Assembly: GCF_030142155.1 (NCBI RefSeq) | Contig: NZ_CP126247.1 | Location: 1,860,001-1,924,000, forward strand | Direction of reading: 5' to 3' | Source: Arthrobacter sp. zg-Y820 | GTDB taxonomy: Bacteria > Actinomycetota > Actinomycetes > Actinomycetales > Micrococcaceae | DNA length: 64,000 bases | Shown: in pieces, positions 8,064 through 16,620 of the stretch | Numbering within the stretch: the stretch's first letter is position 1 | Layout: every line of letters begins with the position of its first letter | The notes under the pieces: model-generated | What the model was told of the DNA's origin: nothing | Databases searched by the model: none | The model's input: only the letters and a program-made list of their open reading frames with translations | Program-made: the position numbers and the translations under genes

Positions 8064-9290
8064 ATGACCACAGAGACCATCCGTTCCGGTTTTGATCCGA
8101 CGGCAGTGCAGGACGTCGACAGCGACCTGTACCTGCTGGACAACCTGCTCGACGACGAAACAAAGGACGTGCAGGCCAGGGTTCGGGCGTTTGTGGATAC
8201 CGACCTGCTGCCGGTCATCAACGGGTACTGGGAACGGGCGGAAGTTCCGTTTGAGCTGGTTCCCAAGCTTGCGGCCCTGAACATTGCCGGCGGAACCATC
8301 AAGGGGTACGGCTGCCCGGGACTGAGCCGGATGGCGGCCTCCGTGGCGGCGGCGGAACTGGCCCGCGGCGACGGTTCGATCAACACCTTTTTTGGAGTGC
8401 ACTCCGGCCTGGCGATGGGCAGCATCGACATGCTGGGCAGCGAGGAGCAGAAACAGCGCTGGCTGCCGGCCATGGCCCGGTTCGAGAAAATCGGCGCCTT
8501 CGCCCTGACCGAGCCGGAGCACGGGTCCGATTCGGTCTCGCTCGAAACGTCCGCCCGCCGCGAGGGGGACACCTATGTCCTGAACGGGGGCAAGCGGTGG
8601 ATCGGCAACGCGAGCTTTGCCGACGTCGTCGTTATTTTCGCCCGCGATGAAGCCGACGACGCGGTGAAGGCATTCGTGATGGAAAAGGACGACGACGGCA
8701 ATCATCCGGCCGGCTACAACGCCGAGGTCATCACCGGCAAGATCGGCAAGCGCGCCGTCCTGCAGCCCAACATCGTCATTGAGGACCTTAGGATTCCGGC
8801 CGAGAACCGGCTGGAGAACTGCAACTCCTTCAAAGACGTCAACAAGGTCCTGGCCGCAACCCGCGGGGGAGTGGCGTGGGAGGCCCTGGGGCATGCCGTT
8901 GCGGCCTACGAGATTGCCGTCGCTTACGCGAAGACCCGGGTGCAGTTCGGAAAGGAGATCGGCAGGTTCCAGCTGGTGCAGAACAAGCTGGCCAACATGC
9001 TGGCCCAGCTTACCGCCATCAAGCTGACCTGCTTCCGCCTCAACGAACTCGCGGACCAGGGCGTCATGACCAGTCCCATGGCGTCGATGGCGAAGATGTT
9101 CGCCGCCCGGCAGGGTCGCTGGATCTGTTCAGAGGCCCGCGACATCATGGGCGGCAACGGCCTGCTGCTGGAGAACCATGTTGCCCGGCACCTGACCGAC
9201 ATGGAGGTAGTCTTCAACTACGAGGGCACTGATTCGATGCAGTCGCTGATCCTCGGGCGGCACATTACCGGCTTCTCCGCGTTCGCCTAG
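8064..9290 (+). CDS. acyl-CoA dehydrogenase, glutaryl-CoA dehydrogenase-like
   Basis: A 408-residue flavoprotein of the acyl-CoA dehydrogenase superfamily. FALTEPEHGSDS and KRWIGNASFADV match the FAD/substrate region of the glutaryl-CoA dehydrogenase branch. Near the C-terminus FNYEGTDSMQSLILGR contains the catalytic-base Glu in a YEGT context, followed by the usual LILGR tail. The ATG at 8064 has AGGGAG upstream; a longer in-frame start would sit upstream of the operator. Probably monocistronic: operator before it, strong hairpin after it. Exact acyl-CoA substrate not determinable. Confidence 0.9.
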   Translation: MTTETIRSGFDPTAVQDVDSDLYLLDNLLDDETKDVQARVRAFVDTDLLPVINGYWERAEVPFELVPKLAALNIAGGTIKGYGCPGLSRMAASVAAAELARGDGSINTFFGVHSGLAMGSIDMLGSEEQKQRWLPAMARFEKIGAFALTEPEHGSDSVSLETSARREGDTYVLNGGKRWIGNASFADVVVIFARDEADDAVKAFVMEKDDDGNHPAGYNAEVITGKIGKRAVLQPNIVIEDLRIPAENRLENCNSFKDVNKVLAATRGGVAWEALGHAVAAYEIAVAYAKTRVQFGKEIGRFQLVQNKLANMLAQLTAIKLTCFRLNELADQGVMTSPMASMAKMFAARQGRWICSEARDIMGGNGLLLENHVARHLTDMEVVFNYEGTDSMQSLILGRHITGFSAFA

Positions 9291-9323
9291 CCTGGCGCCC
9301 GGAGAGGCATGCCGGGCGCCAGG
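9291..9323 (+). terminator. strong hairpin terminator after acyl-CoA dehydrogenase
   Basis: A perfect 12-bp GC-rich stem (arms 9291-9302 and 9312-9323, 9-base loop) begins directly after the TAG stop. No T-tract follows, common in high-GC actinomycetes. An in-frame ATG for the next gene (9309) lies inside the loop, which argues against that start. Confidence 0.75.
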
Positions 9324-9347
9324 GGAAGCGGAAACAGGGGGACGGGT

Positions 9348-9794
9348 TTGGCAGATTGGGATGACGTGCTGGCGGCTGTGGCAGCGGCTCTGTCGGGAGA
9401 TAAACCTGAAGGGCGGCGGCTGCTGGTGTTGTGCTGGGAGAGTGTTTCTCCGGAAGACCATGCCCAGCGGTGCGTGCTGGCGCATTACCTCGCGGATGTC
9501 CAGGACGAGTTGGACGCCGAGGTCGGCTGGGACGAAACGGCACTGCACGAACACGGCTTCCTGGACAACGGGGACCTCAAACCCGTGGGAATTCCGTCGG
9601 TGCAAGGCATGCTGCCGTCGCTGCACCTGAATCTCGGTGATGGCTACCTGCGGCGCGGCCAGGGCGGGTTGGCCCGCGAGCATCAGCGGGCCGGAATGGT
9701 GCGGTCCAGCCATCTCTCCGACGACGGCTACGGCGCGATGATCCGCTCCGGGCTGGACAACCTTGGACTGCGGATTTCCTCTGCGGGAGCCTGA
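9348..9794 (+). CDS. hypothetical protein with TPR-like segment
   Basis: A 148-residue soluble protein I cannot assign to a named function. The region LHLNLGDGYLRRGQGGLAREHQ (split across about residues 90-112) resembles one tetratricopeptide-type helical pair. The N-terminal half is acidic and helical. A TTG start is preferred because AGGGGGA lies just upstream and the alternative ATG falls inside the preceding terminator. Codon use is like neighbouring genes. Confidence 0.6.
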   Translation: MADWDDVLAAVAAALSGDKPEGRRLLVLCWESVSPEDHAQRCVLAHYLADVQDELDAEVGWDETALHEHGFLDNGDLKPVGIPSVQGMLPSLHLNLGDGYLRRGQGGLAREHQRAGMVRSSHLSDDGYGAMIRSGLDNLGLRISSAGA

Positions 9795-9803
9795 CCGCGG
9801 GCA

Positions 9804-10231
9804 TGGCGATGAGCGGCGCTTCCTCAGCGCCGTGCTGCGCAATCCGGTGAATGCGAGCATTCTGGAGCGCGCGCCGCAGCTGGGGATAGCATCCGGATAC
9901 CTCCTATGCTGCCGAAGATGGCGTTATCCACAGTGCTCACGCGCTCTTCGCCGATCTGGGTGTGCGCGTGGAGATCCGCAACGAAGCCCGGGTGCACCTC
10001 TGGTACGGGGAGCATTTCGGTGTGCCGGCCGTTCCCTTCACGCCAACCACTGACGACGACGGCGGGCTGAGGAGCTATGCCCCGCGCGGTTACCGTGACC
10101 TGTTTGACCGCCGGATCGTTCCCAATCCGGTCCTGTCGCCCCGCAGGGTGTATGAGGACAAGACCCGCCGCTGGGCGGCCGAATGGCCTGCGCTGGAGGT
10201 TGTTCCCTGGCCCGAGGCGCCTCGGCACTGA
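9804..10231 (+). pseudogene. COG3575-like nucleotidyltransferase family protein, internally deleted
   Basis: Three collinear fragments of a nucleotidyltransferase-family protein are visible in two frames. The first encodes RRFLSAVLRNPVNASILERA near the start. It jumps about 9890 into another frame reading DTSYAAEDGVIHSAHALFADL and VRVEIRNEARVHLWYGEHF. A further gap within VPFTPTTDDDGGLRSYAP loses the middle of the domain before the C-terminal DLFDRRIVPNPVLSPRRVYE. The catalytic-site region expected between the first two pieces is missing. Total length is under two thirds of the family norm, so it is a dead gene. Confidence 0.7.
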
Positions 10232-10631
10232 CGGAGGGGGAGCGGACGTTCTGGGAAGCGGAGGTCCGGGGGAGCGGGGAACGGGAAACCAGTGCGGGGC
10301 TGGCCAAAGGGGCAAAGGTTCAGTGGCCGCTAGCTCAGCCACATTCCGCCGGCTCCGCTTTGATCCTGCCTTGTCTTGCTGCAGCCGGTCCTTGAATACG
10401 ACTGCTTCCGCCTCGCCTCCGCCATATGACGAGAAGCAACCCTGACGGGATTTTACGTATCCATTGCTATCCATTCATATAAACTTTTCCGGATATGCTG
10501 CCCAAAATGTCAGCGCGAATCACCGAGGTTACGAACCACACCTCAGCAGCTCCCAAAAACATTCACAGACCGGGGGGTCTGACCGGCGCAGGCCCGCCAG
10601 CTGCAACGGCCTCAGCCGCTGGATTCCACGG
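10232..10631. other. intergenic region, no gene seen
   Basis: About 400 bp with no gene-like frame. It contains a perfect hairpin, CAGACC-GGGG-GGTCTG (10566-10581), which could terminate the TetR gene reading leftward. Base composition dips (AT-rich patch around 10450-10500), which may reflect a lost promoter of the neighbouring decayed gene. Confidence 0.5.
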
Positions 10632-11219
10632 TTAGTCGCCGCTCGGGGTGCCGGCCGCGCCCAGCAGGCGCAGGGCCATGGCGCTGTGGTGCTCGCCGAT
10701 TTCCGCCGCGCTGAGCCGGCCGCTGCTGCGGTACCAGCGTGCGACGTCGATGCACAGGGAGAGCAGCGTGACCACCGCCATGTTGGCATCGGGCACGTTG
10801 AAGACGCCCTGAGCGAGGCCGTCATCGACAATCCGGCGAAATTCGTCCTCCACCTGGTGGCGCATCCGCAGAACGTCAGCCAAATGCTCCTCGCTGAGCG
10901 CCGGCAGTTCGAAATTCACCACCCGGGACTTGGTGTGGTTGGCGGCCTGCCACTCCACCAGGCTCCGGACCAGGCCACTCATCTGTTCCGCCGGTCCCTG
11001 GTCGGAGTTCGTGCTGGAACGTACCAGTTCGAGCGTCCGTTCGTGGCCGACTTTGGAGATGCAGTAGAGCAGGTCTTCCTTGGACTTGTGATGGACGTAG
11101 ACCGCTCCGGAGGTCACCCCGGCACCGGAGGCGATGTCCCGCGTCGTCGTGCCGTGGAAGCCTTTGGCCGCAAACGCATCTGTTGCGGAATCCAGCAAGC
11201 GCTGGGCGGTGTCGGTCAT
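10632..11219 (-). CDS. TetR/AcrR family transcriptional regulator
   Basis: A 195-residue regulator. The N-terminal HTH is clear (GFHGTTTRDIASGAGVTSG, then VYVHHKSKEDLL), typical of TetR proteins controlling fatty-acid or acyl-CoA catabolism. The C-terminal domain is all-helical. Start at ATG 11219 fits a GGAG site 7 bases upstream; an ATG two codons earlier is too close to it. The palindrome at 11261-11274, repeated before the acyl-CoA dehydrogenase at 8064, suggests autoregulation and control of that gene. Ligand unknown, possibly an acyl-CoA. Confidence 0.88.
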   Translation of the reverse strand: MTDTAQRLLDSATDAFAAKGFHGTTTRDIASGAGVTSGAVYVHHKSKEDLLYCISKVGHERTLELVRSSTNSDQGPAEQMSGLVRSLVEWQAANHTKSRVVNFELPALSEEHLADVLRMRHQVEDEFRRIVDDGLAQGVFNVPDANMAVVTLLSLCIDVARWYRSSGRLSAAEIGEHHSAMALRLLGAAGTPSGD

Positions 11220-11260
11220 AGCCATGCTCCATTCGGGCCCGGGAAACGCGCCGTCGCAAA

Positions 11261-11274
11261 CTAAGCGATCAGCA
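11261..11274 (-). promoter_or_regulatory. TetR-type operator, copy 2
   Basis: ACTAAGCGATCAGC matches the element at 8030-8043 at 13 of 14 positions. It lies about 40 bp upstream of the TetR start codon, where an autoregulatory operator would be expected. Confidence 0.7.
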
Positions 11275-11331
11275 ACCAGAGTACAGCTGCCATCGGCCCG
11301 TTGAAGGCTGCCCCAAACCGCGGCGCTCACC

Positions 11332-12153
11332 CTATTTCACGCGCAGTCCCATGACCCGGCCGGTGTGTTCGGCTGCGGGATCCATGACCTCGGGCCACTG
11401 TGCCGTCAGCATGAACAGGAGACCGCCGTCGGTGCCGCCGGCGGCGCAGGAGAAGCAGCCCTGCTCCAGCTGGACCGTCTGCAGCACCGCACCGCCCTGC
11501 CGGACCCGGACGCAGCGTTCCCCGGGCACCTCGGCAAACCAGATTCCGCCGGTGCCGTCCCAGCAGATCCCGTCCGGTGCGCTGCCCTGCACTCCGGCCC
11601 ACACTCCGTCCGGGACGAGCGAGCCGTCCTCCCCGATCCGGAAGGACGCAAGGCGCCCCGCGTTGGATTCGGCCACCACAAGCGTGCCGCCGTCTTCCGA
11701 CACCAGCATGCCGTTGGGGAACGCCAGTCCGGCGGCAACCTGTTCCACCGAGCCGTCCGGCCGGATGACGGCGATGATCCCGTTGTCCTGCGCCTCGCCG
11801 GTGTAGTCATAGCCAATGCCGTTGACGTAAATGTTGCCCGAGGGGTGCACGGCTATTTCATTCCACGGATATTCGGAGATGCCGCGCAGATCCGCCAGCG
11901 GCACGAGTCCCGCGTTGTGCACCTCCAGCAGGACCGTTGCATCGCTGCCGGAGACCACTGCCATGCGTCCGTCCGGCAGCCAGTCAAAGCTGATGGGAAA
12001 CGACGGAACGGCAGTCACCCGCCGGACATGGCCGTCGCCGTCGAGAGCTGAGATGGTGCCGGCGGTCCAGTCGGCGAACCACAGTTCGTTTCCATGCCAC
12101 CGGGCCGATTCCCCCATGCCGAGCCCGGACGCCAGCGTCGTCACTTCCGTCAT
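11332..12153 (-). CDS. SMP-30/gluconolactonase-like family protein
   Basis: A 273-residue six-bladed beta-propeller of the SMP-30/regucalcin/lactonase family. Metal-site elements are visible: an early GMGESARWHGNELWFADW containing the first-ligand Glu, NEIAVHPSGNIYVNG and GLAFPNGMLVSEDG in the middle, and APDGICWDGTGGIWFAEV with the late Asp. These enzymes hydrolyse sugar or other lactones using a divalent metal. It lies upstream of the TetR gene on the same strand. The substrate is unknown. Confidence 0.87.
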   Translation of the reverse strand: MTEVTTLASGLGMGESARWHGNELWFADWTAGTISALDGDGHVRRVTAVPSFPISFDWLPDGRMAVVSGSDATVLLEVHNAGLVPLADLRGISEYPWNEIAVHPSGNIYVNGIGYDYTGEAQDNGIIAVIRPDGSVEQVAAGLAFPNGMLVSEDGGTLVVAESNAGRLASFRIGEDGSLVPDGVWAGVQGSAPDGICWDGTGGIWFAEVPGERCVRVRQGGAVLQTVQLEQGCFSCAAGGTDGGLLFMLTAQWPEVMDPAAEHTGRVMGLRVK

Positions 12154-12380
12154 ATCTGCACCTCGTTTGTGAGCGTAACGGTGAACTGTTCGTGCGGCTT
12201 TCCAGTATGCAGCGGCGGCCGTGCCGGGAACAGGGCAGGCCGGAGGCGATTTCGCCCGGACCGGCCGGCACGGCGCAGCGGATAAGATGAGTGGCTTGGT
12301 CAACGGGAGAACAAACACCGGACGGTCCTTCGACCGCCCGGTACCGTGTGCCAGCTTCCATCCCCGAGAGGACACCCCAT

Positions 12381-13973
12381 ATGAGCCTGATCCGGCTGCA
12401 GGACGTTAATGTTGGCTTCGACAAGACGCAGATCCTGCGTGAGGCCTTCTTCCGTCTGGAACCAAAGGACCGGGTGGGGTTGATCGGCAAGAACGGTTCG
12501 GGCAAGTCCACGCTGCTGAAGCTGATCCTCGAGCAGATTGTTCCGGATTCCGGCACGGTCACCCTGGACCAGGGCCTGAAGATCGGCTACTTCTCCCAGT
12601 TCTCCGAGCTGAACGGCGAGTCGACCATCACTGAGGTGCTCGACGCACTGTTCGTCGAGATCAAAGCCACGCAGGCGGAACTGGCGGCCATCGATGAGAC
12701 GATCGCCGCGGACCCGGAACCCAAGGTGCTGGACAAGCTGATCAACCGGCAGGCCGAGCTGTTCGAGACCATGGACCGGCTGGACGGCTGGGACTACCCG
12801 CGCCGGATCGACGCCGCGCTGACCACTCTCGGCTTCAGTGAGGCGCACCGTGTCTGCCCCATCGACGCCCTCTCCGGCGGCTGGCGCAACCGTGCGGCCC
12901 TGGCCAAGATCCTGCTCGAGGCCCCGGACGTGCTGCTGCTTGATGAGCCCACCAACTACCTGGACGTGGCCGGCGTTGAGTGGCTGGAAAGCTGGTTCCG
13001 CGACTTCCGCGGGGCCGCCGTCGTCGTCTCCCACGACCGGAAGTTCCTGGACGCGGTGGTGACCCGCATCATTGAGGTGGAGAACTACCACCTGCACGAG
13101 TACCCCGGCAACTTCGGTGAGTACGTGATCCAGAAGCAGTTCCGGCTCAAGGCGCTGGCGTCCCAGTTTGTGCATGAGTCGGAGCTGCTCGCCTTCGAAG
13201 CCGAAGGTATTTCGGACCGGCGCGAGGCCGCCAAGGCCGGCAGCGGTGCCCTGGACGGCAAGCTCGCCAAGATCAAGAAGGCCCGCGCGCCTCGCCCGGT
13301 GGACCAGATCATCACCGAGATTTACGGCGGCCTGCATGTGAAGGACAACCTGTGCCGGGTGGAGTCCCTGGAAAAGTCCTACGGCGACAAGACCCTGTTT
13401 TCCGGGCTGAGCTTCGAGATTCGGCGCGGCGACCGGCTCGTGGTCCTGGGCTCGAACGGCAGCGGCAAGACCACCCTGCTGCGCGTTCTTACGGGCGAGG
13501 AAAAGGCCGACGCCGGCAAGGTCGCCTGGGCGAACGGCGCCCGGATGGTTTCCTACAACCAGGTGCTTGCCGAGCTCGACGACGCCGACACCGTCACCCA
13601 CGCGGTGAACGCCATGCCGGACAGCCTGGCCCTGACCGCCACGAAGAAATCGGTCAACCGGTTCCTGACCATGTTCCAGTTCTCCGAGGCGGACCTGAAG
13701 CAGAAGATCGGCAACCTGTCCGGCGGGCAGAAGGCCCGCGTGGCGATGGCCCAGTGCTTGCTCTCCGGCGCGTCGGTGCTGCTGCTCGATGAGCCCACCA
13801 ACCACCTGGACCTCTCCAGCACCCAGGTCATGGAGCGGGCACTGCTGCACTTCCCCGGTGCCGTGGTGGTGGTCAGCCACGACCGGTTCTTTACCGACAA
13901 GATCGCCAACCGGCACCTCGTGTTCGGAGCCGACGGCGCCGCGCCGGGGGAGATCGACCTCCGCGTCGCCTAA
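12381..13973 (+). CDS. ABC-F family ATPase
   Basis: A 530-residue protein with two ABC ATPase domains and no membrane segment. Walker A motifs are GKNGSGKS (residues 36-43) and GSNGSGKT; signatures are LSGGWRNRAALAK and LSGGQKARVAMAQ; Walker B boxes read DEPTNYLD and DEPTNHLD. An inter-domain linker of about 80 residues corresponds to the ribosome P-site tRNA interaction motif. ABC-F proteins act on ribosomes as translation factors or antibiotic protection proteins; nothing here indicates resistance. Start chosen at ATG 12381, where MSLIRLQDV is a typical beginning. The 227 bp upstream hold divergent promoters but no gene. Confidence 0.93.
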   Translation: MSLIRLQDVNVGFDKTQILREAFFRLEPKDRVGLIGKNGSGKSTLLKLILEQIVPDSGTVTLDQGLKIGYFSQFSELNGESTITEVLDALFVEIKATQAELAAIDETIAADPEPKVLDKLINRQAELFETMDRLDGWDYPRRIDAALTTLGFSEAHRVCPIDALSGGWRNRAALAKILLEAPDVLLLDEPTNYLDVAGVEWLESWFRDFRGAAVVVSHDRKFLDAVVTRIIEVENYHLHEYPGNFGEYVIQKQFRLKALASQFVHESELLAFEAEGISDRREAAKAGSGALDGKLAKIKKARAPRPVDQIITEIYGGLHVKDNLCRVESLEKSYGDKTLFSGLSFEIRRGDRLVVLGSNGSGKTTLLRVLTGEEKADAGKVAWANGARMVSYNQVLAELDDADTVTHAVNAMPDSLALTATKKSVNRFLTMFQFSEADLKQKIGNLSGGQKARVAMAQCLLSGASVLLLDEPTNHLDLSSTQVMERALLHFPGAVVVVSHDRFFTDKIANRHLVFGADGAAPGEIDLRVA

Positions 13974-14023
13974 ACCGCGGGGCCCGCTGGCGGCGCTGCA
14001 GCGGCCCGGCGTACCGTCGGGAC

Positions 14024-15382
14024 GTGGGAAACCGTGCACGCCTGCTGCCGCGCCGCAGGAAACCCCTCCGGCCGGCGCGCTCCGTGTTTCTGGGGTTCCT
14101 GGCCGCCGACCTGGCGGGAACGGGTCTGCTCACCCTGCCGGCTGCCAGCACCGAATCCGGCGGAGCCCCGATCATGGTGGCCTTTTTCACCTCCACGTCC
14201 TCGCTCTGCGTCACCGGCCTGGGGGTGGTGGAAACTCCGGTCTACTGGACGGGTTTCGGGCAGGCCGTGATGCTGGCGCTGATCCAGCTCGGCGGATTCG
14301 GGGTGATGAGCTTCGCATCGGTTGTGGCGCTCACCGTCATGCACAGGCTGTCCCTGCGCAGCAAGGTCACATTCGCCCTCGAAGGCAACAAGCCGGACCT
14401 GTCCCATGTGCCGTCGGTCATTGCGGGCGTCGCGAAGATTACCCTCCTGGTGGAAGGGATCGTGGGTCTGATGCTGGCGGCCCGTTTTTGGCTGTCTTAC
14501 GGCCGAAGTCCGGGGGAGGCCCTGTGGCTGGGGGCCTTCCATGCGGTGTCGGCCTTCAACAATGCCGGCTTTGCCCTGTTCTCCGACAGCCTGGTGCAGT
14601 ACGCCACCGATCCGGCGGTGAGCCTGCCCATCTGCGCGGCGGTCATCCTTGGCGGCCTCGGATTTCCGGTACTGGTCCAGCTGCGCCGGGACCTGCGCAT
14701 CCCGCGGCGCTGGTCAATGAACACCCGGCTGGTGCTGGCCGGCAGCGCCGTGCTCCTGCTTGCCGGAACTGTCTTCATCACGGCGCTGGAGTGGGACAAC
14801 CCGCGCACGCTGGGTCCGCTGGACTGGCCCTCCAAGCTCCTGACCGGGTTCTTCCAGTCCGTGCAGACACGCACCTCGGGGTTCTACAGCGTGGACATCG
14901 CCGCCCTGGACGGCGCCACCCTGCTGGTCATGGACGCGCTGATGTTCATCGGCGCCGGACCCGCCGGCACGGGCGGCGGGGTCAAGATCACGACTGCTGC
15001 CGTGCTGTTCTTCATTCTCGCCGCGGAGGTCAGGGGCCGGCGGCAGGTGAACGTCCTCGGCAAATCGCTCTCCCCGGCGGTCTACCGCCAGGCCATCGCC
15101 GTGCTGGTGCTCTCGGTCCTTCTCGTGGGCACCGCCACCGGCATACTGCTGGTCCTGACCGGGTTTCCCCTGGAATCGGTCCTGTTTGAAGCAGTTTCGG
15201 CGTTCGCCACGGTTGGCCTGTCCACCGGCATCACCGCGCACCTTCCGGCGGCGGGCCAGCTGATCCTGATCGTCCTGATGTTCGCCGGCCGGCTCGGCCC
15301 ACTCCTCTTTGCCTCGGCGCTGGCACTGCGCGACCGGCCGCTGCACTACGAACTTCCGATCGAAAGGCCCATCATTGGCTAG
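14024..15382 (+). CDS. ktrB: KtrB/TrkH-type potassium transporter subunit
   Basis: A 452-residue polytopic membrane protein of the TrkH/KtrB superfamily. All four selectivity-filter loops are recognisable: SLCVTGLGVVE, SAFNNAGFALF, QTRTSGFYSVD and AFATVGLSTGIT, each with the filter glycine. Length (about 450) and pairing with a single-RCK partner favour KtrB over full-length TrkH. GTG start with a weak ribosome site. Its last codons overlap ktrA by 8 bp. Function: Na+- or H+-coupled K+ uptake, gated by the adjacent RCK protein. Confidence 0.9.
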   Translation: MGNRARLLPRRRKPLRPARSVFLGFLAADLAGTGLLTLPAASTESGGAPIMVAFFTSTSSLCVTGLGVVETPVYWTGFGQAVMLALIQLGGFGVMSFASVVALTVMHRLSLRSKVTFALEGNKPDLSHVPSVIAGVAKITLLVEGIVGLMLAARFWLSYGRSPGEALWLGAFHAVSAFNNAGFALFSDSLVQYATDPAVSLPICAAVILGGLGFPVLVQLRRDLRIPRRWSMNTRLVLAGSAVLLLAGTVFITALEWDNPRTLGPLDWPSKLLTGFFQSVQTRTSGFYSVDIAALDGATLLVMDALMFIGAGPAGTGGGVKITTAAVLFFILAAEVRGRRQVNVLGKSLSPAVYRQAIAVLVLSVLLVGTATGILLVLTGFPLESVLFEAVSAFATVGLSTGITAHLPAAGQLILIVLMFAGRLGPLLFASALALRDRPLHYELPIERPIIG

Positions 15383-16076
15383 GTTCAGCTTTCTTGGTGC
15401 GCGGGATCCGGGACACGCCCGCGCCGACGCAGACGCAGTCGCCGTGCTCGGGCTGGGCCGCTTCGGGGAGTCCGTCGCCCTGGAGCTGATGGCCGAGGGC
15501 ACCGAGGTTTTGGGCGTGGACAGCAATGGAGAAGTGGTCCAGCGGCTCGACGGCCGCCTCACTTTGGTCGTGACGGCGGACTGCACTGACACTGAAGTGC
15601 TCGATCAGCTGTCGGTGTCCGAATTCAACCGTGTGGTGCTGGGCATCACCAGCGACATCGCGGCCAGCGTGCTCACCGCCTCGCAGTTGGTCCGCTCCGG
15701 GGTGGCCCAAGTGTGGGCCGCGGCCGCCAGCGAGCAGCACGGACTGATCCTGGACCAGATCGGCGTCCACCACGTGGTTTACCCGGAGCAGGACATGGGC
15801 CGGCGGGTCGCTCATCTGGTCCGCGCCAGCCTGCTGGAGTACATCAGGGTGGGCGAAGACTTCGCCGTCGCCGAAACGGTGCCGCACGGCGCCGTCGTCG
15901 GCGTTCCCCTCGATCCCGGGCGGGTTCAGGAGATGTACGGCGTCTCGATTATTGCCCGCCGGAGCGCGTCCGGCCCTTGGGAATTCGCCGGCGCCGGCAT
16001 GGTGCTGACCATCCTGGACCGGATACTGATCGCCGGGCCGCCGGAGCGGACCGACGCCTTCAGCCAGCCAGCCTGA
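15375..16076 (+). CDS. ktrA: KtrA/TrkA-type RCK regulatory subunit
   Basis: A 233-residue cytosolic protein with one RCK_N domain (VLGLGRFGESVA, GxGxxG nucleotide site, then the acidic DSNGE at the end of beta 2) and an RCK_C domain (about residues 150-225). Such rings bind ATP/ADP or NAD and gate KtrB. A TTG start inside ktrB is chosen because GAAAGG lies about 7 bases upstream; the 8-bp overlap implies translational coupling. Single RCK copy supports KtrA rather than the duplicated TrkA. Confidence 0.88.
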   Translation: MARFSFLGARDPGHARADADAVAVLGLGRFGESVALELMAEGTEVLGVDSNGEVVQRLDGRLTLVVTADCTDTEVLDQLSVSEFNRVVLGITSDIAASVLTASQLVRSGVAQVWAAAASEQHGLILDQIGVHHVVYPEQDMGRRVAHLVRASLLEYIRVGEDFAVAETVPHGAVVGVPLDPGRVQEMYGVSIIARRSASGPWEFAGAGMVLTILDRILIAGPPERTDAFSQPA

Positions 16077-16266
16077 CGGCCGCCTAACCGGGCATGCCCG
16101 CCCTTCCGAGCACGCCCGCGAGCGCCGGTTGACGACGGATGACGCGTTCGGTGGAGTGTGACGGTTTGGACCGAAATATGACCGAATTAGCGACCTGTGA
16201 CCGTCGCTTACCCCGGATAACGTCATCTGCCCGCCGGTAGCCGGCGTCCTCTAGCATGTAGTCAGC

Positions 16267-16345
16267 AATCAAGAGTTCCAGCCATCGGCCCTGGCCGGCT
16301 GGGCAGCAACCCTCTCGTCGTAGCGGGGTGCTCCAGGTGATGATT
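16267..16345 (+). promoter_or_regulatory. SAM riboswitch, SAM-IV (SAM-I/IV) type
   Basis: AATCA (16267-16271) pairs with TGATT (16341-16345) as P1; AGAG starts J1/2; CCAGCC (16278-16283) pairs with GGCTGG (16297-16302) in P2; then comes the conserved GCAGCAACCCTC, a short P3, and GGGGTGCTCCAGGTGATGA. The GCAACCCTC...GGGGTGC.CC.GGTGATGA order matches actinobacterial SAM-IV aptamers rather than classical S-boxes. It controls the organosulfur operon that follows. Confidence 0.82.
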
Positions 16346-16498
16346 CGGCCGGCGGGCAGACGCCCGGCCCGGCAAGTACGGCGTCCGTGCTGCTCCGGCG
16401 GCACCCCGCGGCGCCATGATCGCAGAGGCAGCCCCGATGAATCGATGTCCCCGCCCCACCGGCTAGACCCTTTCCCGCGCCAGGCCTCGGCCTCCCCG

Positions 16499-16558
16499 CC
16501 GGGCATCCTCCTGCCCGGCTGACTTCCTGCTCCCCGCTGGGCATCCTCCTGCCCGGCC
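16499..16558 (+). terminator. tandem hairpins with TCCTCC loops in the operon leader
   Basis: Two near-identical hairpins: GCCGGGCA/TGCCCGGC (16499-16520) and GCTGGGCA/TGCCCGGC (16537-16558), each with an 8-bp stem and the same TCCTCC loop, 38 bp apart. They lie between the riboswitch and the first operon gene and may be part of its expression platform. The loop sequence is complementary to an AGGAGG ribosome site. No T-tract. Confidence 0.5.
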
Positions 16559-16620
16559 GGCGCTTGCCCGCACCCCCTGTCACTGCATCTGCTCCAGCCC
16601 TTCCGAGAGAAAGCAGCACC

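Noticed and set aside
9309..9347. ATG in the loop of the terminator as start of the hypothetical gene
   Set aside because: A 12-bp GC hairpin would block it; TTG 9348 has a good upstream site.
12300..14039. Long minus-strand frame (579 codons) opposite the ABC-F gene
   Set aside because: It is antisense to an unmistakable ABC-F ATPase, is rich in Val/Gly/His/Gln with no domain, and arises from high-GC codon structure.
16590..16620. Possible promoter immediately before the binding-protein gene
   Set aside because: No convincing hexamers, and the riboswitch leader implies transcription from upstream.
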